DNA of 64,000 nt from Deuterostichococcus epilithicus (lineage: Eukaryota; Chlorophyta; Trebouxiophyceae; Prasiolales; Stichococcaceae), in the NCBI GenBank assembly GCA_033439295.1, contig JAVTLE010000007.1, positions 1,488,001 to 1,552,000 on the forward strand, in the 5' to 3' direction. The position numbers were made by a program, and so were the translations under genes. The notes below the pieces were generated by a model. It was given only the letters and a program-made list of their open reading frames with translations, did not search any database and was not told where the DNA came from. This document shows positions 56,721 through 64,000 of the stretch, piece after piece; the first letter of the stretch is position 1; each line of letters starts with the position of its first letter.

Positions 56721-59700
56721 TCAGCGCCGCCTCACAAACATGTCCAGGGGCCCCGCCTTCAGGCGCTTGGCGAACCCCCTGGGCCGGTGCGGCGCCGGCG
56801 CCGTGCCGCCGCTGGCCAGGAACAGCTCGCGGCTGCGCCGCCGCCGCTGCGTCTCCAGAGCCGCCTCCTCCTGCTGCAGGCGTACGGCAAGGTCGCGGTC
56901 CGCCCGCTCCTGCTCCGACATCTGCGACTCCGGCACCTCGGCAGCAGGCGCCGCAGCCGCAGACGACGGTGGCGAGGCGATTGGGGCCGCTTCACGCGGT
57001 TGACCGGCCACAGGCGACGCACCATTGCCGCGGCCCCCCGAGAGTGCGCCGGAATCGGCCTGCTGGACTGAGGTAGCCTGCGAGATTGGCTGTGCGTCGG
57101 CTGCCGCCGCTCTTGTCAGCTCTGCTGTGTCTAACGAGGCAAACCGGGCGTCTGGGCCTGCCCAGCCGGCATCGTCCTGACGCTGCGACTGCAGTATGTC
57201 GCGCCATTCGTCCGTGTGCGAGCTGTCGCCGCCGGCGCCATCGTCATCCTCGCTGTCGCCTTCGCCGCCGCAATGTGGCAGGCTGTGTATGCGGCGGGCT
57301 GGCAGGTTGCCATGAGGCGGCCGCCACTGCACGAGGCGACTCGAGCGCGCTACCTGCTGCTGCTGCACTGCCGGCGACGCAGGCTGTGGTTGTGGCGGCT
57401 GGTCGCTGCCGCCACCTCTTTCTCGCATGGCGCGCTCCGCACCCTTGCTCAGCAGCGCACCTGCCGGTGCGAGCGAGTAGTCACGCCTGGCTGCCGTCGC
57501 CGCATCTGCCGCCCGCCGGCTGACGTCCGTGGAGCCTGCGACGGCAAGATCGCTTGAAGTGGCGCAGCTGAAGAGCATCTGCATTAACCCTGCCAGTAGC
57601 ACAGGTCACGGGATAGCGCCTGAACCAATGCTGGAAAGATGACGGCGATGTTGCAAAACTGTCCCCCTCTGATGTGCAGCGTGCCGCTGTCCGACTTACC
57701 AGCATCCGGCGCCGTGGCGGGCACCAGCGGATCGGCGGGCCGCGGTAGCAGCGCCCTGATGATGCTGCCCCGTGCGGCAGGCCGCGCCTCCCTGAAATTA
57801 GTGGCACCTGCGGGCAAGCACTCGTACTGTCGTAAGGATCCGCACCAGCGCCGAGAATTTTTTTCATGCGGCACAGCAAACCTGTGCACTGCCTGCTCCG
57901 AGGTCCAAGACTGCAGCTACATGGCCATGCTGCCATCCATTCTGCATGCAAGAGCCGCACCCAGGTTGAGCAGCGTGAGGTTGAATGGCGCGGTGGCATT
58001 GCGGGTCAGCAGCGTCATCGCAGCCTTCTCGATCGCCTCCGCCTGTTCACACGGCCGCGGCGCTCGGTCGGGATGCTGACCTTCACTTCGGCGCGCAGGT
58101 TTGTTCAGTCTGCACGATCCTCAAGTGGGAGTCCAAGGACAGCTGACCAGTAACAGGCTTCTTGGTATCAGAGGCTTGCCGACACTGCACCTGGGCCAGG
58201 CCGCCAAACGGGTGCTGCACCACGGGCGGCATGATGCAGGACGCCGACGCGCGGCTGTTGTGGTTTCGGTAGCCCTGCCCGTGCAGCCGCCACTTGAGCA
58301 CGAAGCTCTGGGGCCGTCGTCCAGACTCCTGCGTCAGGAATCCGCAACATGCGCCACAGGCCCAGAGCAGCCGCACATGGTTCGACCTCTGTGGGCATCG
58401 ACACCTTCTGCGGTAGCTTCCACCCCTGCCCCCACTTCATTCCTTCGGAGGCCGTGCGCTATGTGCAGAGCGCTGTGGGCCCTATTGGCTTTGCAGGATG
58501 CCACTGTTGGCCTGACATCAGGTTCACAGCACAAGCACAAGCGGTTGAGCAGTGTCAAAAAAGGGCACGATGAGACCCTCGTACCTCCCCGAGGCGCTGC
58601 AGCAGGTCGGGCGCCAAGACCCTGATGACGCGGCGCGCCGCCTCGGCGCTTGGGCAGGACTTGAAGCTGTCCTCCACCGTTACGCTCTTGGGAGGCCCCA
58701 CAGCCTTCACCGGCGTGGGGTCCTGCAAGGATGTGGCTTCGTTTCGAGTGCTGTGCCACCCACGATGGCATGTTCTTTACACGGGCCAGGCGGAGGGCCT
58801 GAATGCCTTGAGCATGGTGCTATCGAGGCGCCAAGCCCAGCGTCCCGGGCGCAGCCTTCCGACAGGGAGAGCACGCTCGGCCGAGACATCGACCGTTTTG
58901 CGGAGCGACCAGTCAGCAGTCGATGGCAACAGGCCAGGGCAGTGTCTCTGCTGACACACTACCCACCTTTCCCCGGGCGGCCAGGTGCAGGAATGCGGCG
59001 GTGCGGTCGCCAAAGTGGCGGGTCAGGTCTGCAACCGACCACCGTCGCAGGTCTTCCGCCTTCTCCAGGCCCAGCTGCCGCAGATCTGCGTCCATTTTGT
59101 ACCCAATGCCCGGGACGGCCCTGCGGTTGCCCAGGGATTTGGGGGCGTTTTGCAGGCAGCGTCACCAGCTACAGCACACTCGTTATGGTGGGTGCAACCA
59201 CTGTGTATGTGCATGAGCATGGATTGCGCAGAGTGTCGCGGGGACTGCAATCCCCCGCTCTGCGCATGTGCAATCCACGACAGCAGCGCCTCTGGTGCAC
59301 CGCCTGCAGACCAGACTCTGCCAGCAACATGCAGGGTCCAGGAGGCGTAACGTTTTGCCGGACCTGAGGGGCAGCGGAGCAACGAAGGCAGCCGCGACGG
59401 GCGGCGGCAGGATGGTCTGGTCATCAGGCTTGTGCAGGCCACTGGCCAGCTTGGCGAGGAGCTGCACGCCAACAACGATAAGGCTGATCCTGCAAGACAG
59501 ATTCCAGAGCGCGCAGGTCATTCGCCACAGCACGGCCCTCAGACGCCAAAAACCACACTGCTGCCAGCGCACCTTGTTGGCTGCAATGCCGGCCGAGGAG
59601 CGATACCCAGTCTCTGCCTGCAGCATAGCAAGCACGTTTGGGACCAGTGTCTGGCGAGGGTTCTGGCTCTTGCCCTCCGTTGAGGCCTTGTCGTCGAAGC

Positions 59701-61249
59701 CCCTCTTCGGCGACCCACATTTTAGTCCCACCCCACAAAGCCAGGCCTGACCTTCAGCGCCATGCGCGCCTCGGCGGCGATGGCGCTGCCGGCCTGCAGC
59801 AGGGCCTGCCAGCTGCCGACCTCTGCTGGCGCGCCCCCGGCCCCCGGAGCCTGCAGCACTCGCAGGTCCATAGGCCGATGCGGGTTGTCGGCCACCAGCT
59901 GCTCCTGCATTGGAATGTGATGCAAGCAGTCCACAGCTCGCCTGCTGCTCGCTGCAATGTGGGCATCCTGCCTGTGAACCGGCCTCTGCCAGCAAGCTCA
60001 CACGAAGCCGCATCGGCGGCGGCTGGCGTCATTGCGGCTGACGTGCGTGCCACTCATGCAGAAAGGGGGCGCGACCGGCTCTGTGATCGTGTGCCAACAA
60101 CATGCGAGCGGCAGGTCTGAAAGGTGCTGCAGTCACCTCGCCGAGGTGCACGTGGCCGTGCCAGCTGCCGCCGCCGGTGCCCTGCTGCAGGCGCAGCCGT
60201 GCCTCCCTGGTGATGTCCACGAACGCCTCGTCCATGCCACCCTTTTCCACCTGCACATGGGCTGAAGGCCGGTCGCTCCACCCTCTCGGCGTGCCCATGT
60301 GCGCAGCGCAGGACCAGCAGCAGACCCCAATGCAGTCACGACTGCGCGGTGAAGACCCATGCATGGCATGGATGGTGACTGGCAGTGAGCTGCCTGCATC
60401 TGCCGCCATGCGCAGGAATGATGCAGCAGGCAGGTGCAGGCTTCCTACACGCTGGGCCCGCGGCAGGCTACCCGCACCGTTCCGAACCGCGCCAGGACTG
60501 CCAGCATGCTGCGGCTGGCGCGTCTGTACGGCGTCAAGTCCTCCCCGCTGACAAGCACCAGCTCCGGACACTTCGCCTGCACGTCAGTGGAGCACCCGTC
60601 ATGCGCAGGTCAGCTCCGGGCCGGACGCTCGGTATGCGGGCAGGTGAAACACATGACGAGCCGCACAGGCCGCAGAGCTGCGAAAGCGGCCGCAGGAGAG
60701 ACAGCATGGCGACACGGCCAGGCGCCGGACCTTGGCCTCCTTTATGTTCATGAGCTTGGTGACGCCGCGCCTCCTGGCCGGATAATTCGATGTCACAACC
60801 AAATACTTCTGCGTGACCCCCAGCGGGCGCTGCGCCAGCGATGGGTTGCGCACCTCCTCCACCTGAGCATAGAATGCGTCCACCTGCAGGCACGCCCATC
60901 ATCCCGTCAGCTGAGTTCAACCGTTTGCATGTCTGCTCGCCTTCGCAGCTCAATACGCTAATTTCCTATCAGCTGCTAGTGCTGGGCTGAGCCTGTCATG
61001 CTCTGCCATGCACAACAAAACATCCGAATCATCTAGTCTCTGACGTCAAAGGGTGCAAGGAAAGGAATGCGACAAGCGGACAACCATGCGCCTGCAGCGC
61101 ACGTCGAAGTGGACGACCACCCGTCCCTCGTCCGGCGGATCCGGCAGGCTGCCGCCCTGCAGCTGCAGCTCGCTGGGCGCATGGAGCTTGGCGGGGTGCG
61201 GCGCGGCAAATTGCTGGACACGAAACTGCTCGAATTCCGACTTGCTCAT
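56721..61249 (-). CDS. Y-family DNA polymerase, iota type
   Basis: Translesion polymerase. Exons: 61249-61103, 60883-60731, 60576-60478, 60250-60137, 59904-59752, 59617-59573, 59461-59364, 59120-58967, 58722-58585, 58328-58191, 58042-57961, 57807-57700, 57535-56721; phases agree and give roughly 730 residues. The palm metal-binding motif VVVHFDVDAFYAQVEEV is split by intron 1. KYLVVTSNYPARRRGVTKLM and CPELVLVSGEDLTPYR are characteristic of iota rather than eta or kappa. GMDEAFVDIT carries the second catalytic acidic pair, then SAGIAANKLLAKLASGLHKP, the helix-hairpin-helix AVPGIGYK, GPPKSVTVEDSFK, and the little-finger strands FVLKWRLHG and FNLTLLNLG. The last exon (271 residues) is low-complexity, with a ubiquitin-binding-like helix (DLAVRLQQEEAAL) and a C-terminus ending GPLDMFVRRR. 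The start at 61249 is preferred over an in-frame Met at 61300. Confidence 0.9.
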
Positions 61250-61681
61250 GGTGCTGGCACACGGCAGGTCATGCAAGAACCGTCCAGAGTTCACATTCAA
61301 TCTGGGTTGACACTCCTGGCCTCAACCCTTGGTTGATGTTGTCCATCCTTGGCAAGGTTCGGCTAGACCGACACGCCATTGGTGCGGCGATTGGTTGCTA
61401 CGGCCTTTGAAGGGCAGCCGTCAACAGCCAAGGGCATGTCAAGCCATGTAACAGAGCATGCTGAGACTGCGGGTAGCGAAGCACGCATCCGTGCTGTGCG
61501 AAACATGCAAAGTTTATCAAACCTCACTGTAGTTGAGTGCAGCATCATAGGGTTTTGACGGTGCCTGCCAGACAGGCTGCCCTAAGGCAGCGGCAGAACG
61601 CAGAAAGCAGTGTGAGCTTGCACGACGGACCAACGGGCTCTGGCAGGCTCAACGAAGGTGGCCGGGCCGCTTTGAGGCGCC
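61250..61681. promoter_or_regulatory. 432-bp divergent spacer (Pol iota / QCR6)
   Basis: This separates two divergent start codons; both promoters should lie here. No motif was recognised. Confidence 0.5.
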
Positions 61682-62150
61682 ATGAGCGACGAGGAGGTGG
61701 TCGATAAGAAGGCGGAGATTGAGAACTCTTGCAAACCGCAGTGCATCAAGGAGCTCTTAGCGGTGAGACTGGATCAGCAGTCGCCTTGAAACTGATGGGT
61801 TTTGTCAGGGTACATGCCTGGATGCAGGTAATGACGTCGCTCAGGCTCCGTGAGTGTCTACACGTCCTGCTGATGCCTCCACTGCTGCTGTGCAGTATAA
61901 GGCATGCGCCAAGCGGATTAAGGACGATGAAAGCGGCGAGGCGCACTGCACAGGGCAGTATTTCGACTACTGGCACTGCATAGGTATGGCGACTTGCCCA
62001 GTGACGGCATGTGTTGCCGCCGAATGCGGTCGCTGGTGTGCCTTTTTCTGGATCTCTCTGACAACGTGGAGGCCCCTTCCAATCATGCTTACGCTCTTTC
62101 ACTTCGCAGACAAATGCGCGGCGCCCAGGATATTTGCAAGTCTAAAGTGA
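61682..62150 (+). CDS. QCR6: Cytochrome bc1 complex subunit 6 (hinge protein, QCR6)
   Basis: Small acidic hinge subunit of mitochondrial complex III, facing the intermembrane space next to cytochrome c1. Exons: 61682-61762, 61896-61983, 62110-62150, giving 69 residues, the same size as plant QCR6. The sequence has an acidic start (MSDEEVVDKKAEIE) and four paired cysteines: NSCKPQCIKELLAYKACAK, then EAHCTGQYFDYWHCIDKC. It ends APRIFASLK, like plant homologues. No cleavable presequence is visible, which is normal for plant QCR6. Confidence 0.95.
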
Positions 62151-63300
62151 CAGGTGGGTCCCGGCTAGTACTGCGTACACCAGTGCCCGAGCCTGGTGGG
62201 ACAAATTGGCCATGCATTGGTAGTCGTGTGCTCTGGACCTCCCTCTCATTTCTTTGAGGAAGATGATTCAAGCACGACTGCATGACGTCCACCGGCGAGG
62301 ACGGCAAGCTGCAACCACAGCAATTGCCGGTGCCCCTTGAACATCTCATCTGTGCACCTGCGAACACAGTGTCAACGTGTGACGGTGCCATGCTGCAGCA
62401 TGTACCTGGGGCTGAATCTCCAGCAGCAGAGGAGAGGGCCATCGCGCCACGCAAATGCTCGGCCCGTCGAGTTGCGCCGCCAGTCGCGTGGGGCGCGTGT
62501 GTGTGCGGCAACTGGGCGGCATGCGGTTGTGAAGGCTTTCCACTGCTGATGGAGGCGTTCACCAGCAACTTCCCTGGCAGCTGGCAGGGGCTGACGGACG
62601 ACCACGCTGCAGAGGCCGAAGCTGAGGGAGCAGAGGCACCCAGAGACGTGTGCGCCGGCAGCGGGGTGGGGACAAGTGACCGGCAGGTTGAGCCGCCAGG
62701 ATCACAGGGGGAACTGGTATGCCAACTGTCGGTGCTTGACAGGCTGAATTGCGAGTAGACAGGCTCAGCGAGGCGAACACTGCGACCGGCTGCAGTTCGA
62801 GATTATGCCGGCCTTCATTTGTAACACCCTCTGATGATGCCAGCCTGCAGAGGTCTGCCGCCTATTGCTGCCGCTGCGCCACACTGAAACGAAAACCGCT
62901 TCCACACCATTTGCATACCGCTGTCCTGCTCTCAGGTAGACACGACAGTGGACCACCGTAATTATGCCTCTGAGAATGCATGGCAAACGATACTGCATAT
63001 CATCAGCCATCATTGGCGGCCTTCTACACTTTCATGTCCGCTCTCCTGTAAACCTTTTCAACTTGATCTGGCGCCAGATGTTGGTTGGCTGCACTCAACA
63101 CTTTCCGCCGTGAAAAAACCCGCCTGCATTGCATGTGAAGAAAAGCCGCCATGACCTGAACACCTACTAAGTGCCAGTGCAGATTCGTCACGGTTCACCA
63201 CAAGTAGCACCTGAACCACCCTCGAGACGCACATGCGGAATGCCGAGCATGTCACCTGGAGCCGCAGCGCGACACGCCTGCCGCTGCCGCCTCGAGCGCT
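62151..63300. other. QCR6 3' UTR and spacer
   Basis: TGTAA occurs at 62820-62824 and again at 63047-63051, so QCR6 may have a 3' UTR of about 670 nt or more. A 159-codon open frame (62282-62758) lies within it but shows no domain, coding-like conservation or start context, and I do not call it a gene. Confidence 0.4.
62820..62824 (+). terminator. Candidate polyadenylation signal (TGTAA)
   Basis: First TGTAA downstream of the QCR6 stop codon. Motif evidence only. Confidence 0.35.
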
Positions 63301-63877
63301 TCAATCAGAGTGGTCCGACGAGTGCAGGTCGGTTCGAACTGCCGCGGCTGTATCGATCTCTGACTGCAGCTTTCTGATGCGTTTCACGCCGCCCGCCCAT
63401 GAGTACATCTCCCGCAGCAGGTAAGACATCATGCAGAATAGGGCAATCGCAACAAGTGCATGCTCCAGGTTACCCAGCTCCGGGTTAGGATCATCTTGCG
63501 CGATCGATCTGGCCATCACTTTCATCTCATGTCGTCCAACGTTCGACGGCAATCGATTGCTCGAGCTTGGCCGATTTCAATCGTTTGAGCCTGTCTTTCC
63601 GCTCGGCGCAAAACGGTTTGCAGCAAAACCAGGCAACCTGTGAAACCAGAGAAGGGCTCCCTGAGCTTTGACTTGCGCATCAATTCTGTCGGATTTGCAC
63701 GGATGACGCATGCACCCCGGTACAGACTCCGCAACTCCACGACTTTGCACATGCACCATGCGACGCCATTACTTTCTGTTGCACATCTTTTGTGTAGAAA
63801 CTTCGTCTTTGTCCGACGGTGTTTGAAGGAGATGCCACGCTCTGTCGTGCCACGGTGCCGTCATTGAGCGCCGTCAT
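63301..63877 (-). CDS. Possible small single-span membrane protein
   Basis: Tentative three-exon model: start at 63877 (MTALNDGTVARQSVASPS), donor after the codon AAA at GTAATG, second exon after the acceptor near 63642, third exon after an acceptor near 63508. Joined, it gives about 130 residues. The N-terminus is Ser/Arg-rich. A basic helix is followed by NPELGNLEHALVAIALFCMM, a membrane segment, then a basic-acidic helix (VKRIRKLQSEID) and a stop at 63301. No family was recognised. The middle junctions are weak, and the third exon alone is the best-supported part. Confidence 0.4.
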
Positions 63878-64000
63878 TGAGCGCCGCCAAGGGCATGGTA
63901 TGGTGTGCGGGTGCTGACTGGACGTGCGGGCCTCACGGCCGGCTGCCTATCATCAGACCGCATCATCTACTACCCTGCACTCGACACCTAGGACGCTCCG
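63878..64000. other. Window edge, no supported feature
   Basis: Contains the doubled GAGCGCCGTCATT-type repeat near 63855-63882 and otherwise nothing recognisable. Confidence 0.4.

Noticed and set aside
62282-62758. 159-codon plus-strand open frame after QCR6
   Set aside because: It lies between the QCR6 stop and its first TGTAA, and has no recognisable domain. Open frames of this size are common by chance at this GC content.

Overview
The window looks like nuclear DNA of a green alga. It is GC-rich, intron-dense and plant-like in gene content: a chlorophyll a/b LHCII protein, chloroplast-type ketol-acid reductoisomerase, an MSL/Msy mechanosensitive channel, a DAP3/mS29 mitoribosomal protein and a 69-residue QCR6. 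Introns are mostly GT-AG, with several GC-AG ones. A chlorophyte, probably a trebouxiophyte (Chlorella/Coccomyxa-like), is my inference from this content; nothing here fixes the species. All gene models below were built by hand from splice sites, reading phase and family knowledge.

Layout, left to right. 1-1033: nothing supported. 1034-3751 (+): an LHCII apoprotein with an abnormal Lys/Gln-rich N-terminal insert. 4535-15035 (+): a ~25-exon EF-hand-containing MscS-like channel of about 1265 residues. 15036-17860: AT-richer, with hairpins, short tandem duplications and two diverged copies of an unknown exon. 17864-26176 (-): a large modular secreted protein with a hydrophobic N-terminal segment, KPTKRRP repeats, two copies of a beta-sandwich-like domain and pherophorin-like polyproline exons. 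26840-31722 (+): ketol-acid reductoisomerase. 32363-35817 (-): mitoribosomal mS29/DAP3. 36241-40799 (+): UDP-galactopyranose mutase. 41294-44597 (-): SET-domain lysine methyltransferase (SETD6/RLSMT-like). 44915-47413 (+): gamma-SNAP. 48330-55722 (-): a 722-residue coiled-coil protein with a decaying tandem exon array. 56721-61249 (-): a Y-family polymerase of the iota type. 61682-62150 (+): QCR6. 63301-63877 (-): a possible small membrane protein.

From 26 kb on most genes alternate in strand, giving short divergent spacers (317-663 bp) and convergent 3' ends. The genes do not form one pathway. They are chloroplast (LHCII, KARI), mitochondrial (mS29, QCR6), secretory/cell-surface (gamma-SNAP, UGM, modular wall protein), membrane-tension and DNA-damage-tolerance functions. 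UGM (galactofuranose precursor) and the Pro-rich surface protein could both serve the cell wall, but that link is only inference.

The most unusual items are the LHCII Lys-repeat insert, the modular surface protein, the tandem exon array in the coiled-coil gene, the polymerase iota tail, and recurrent GC-AG introns.
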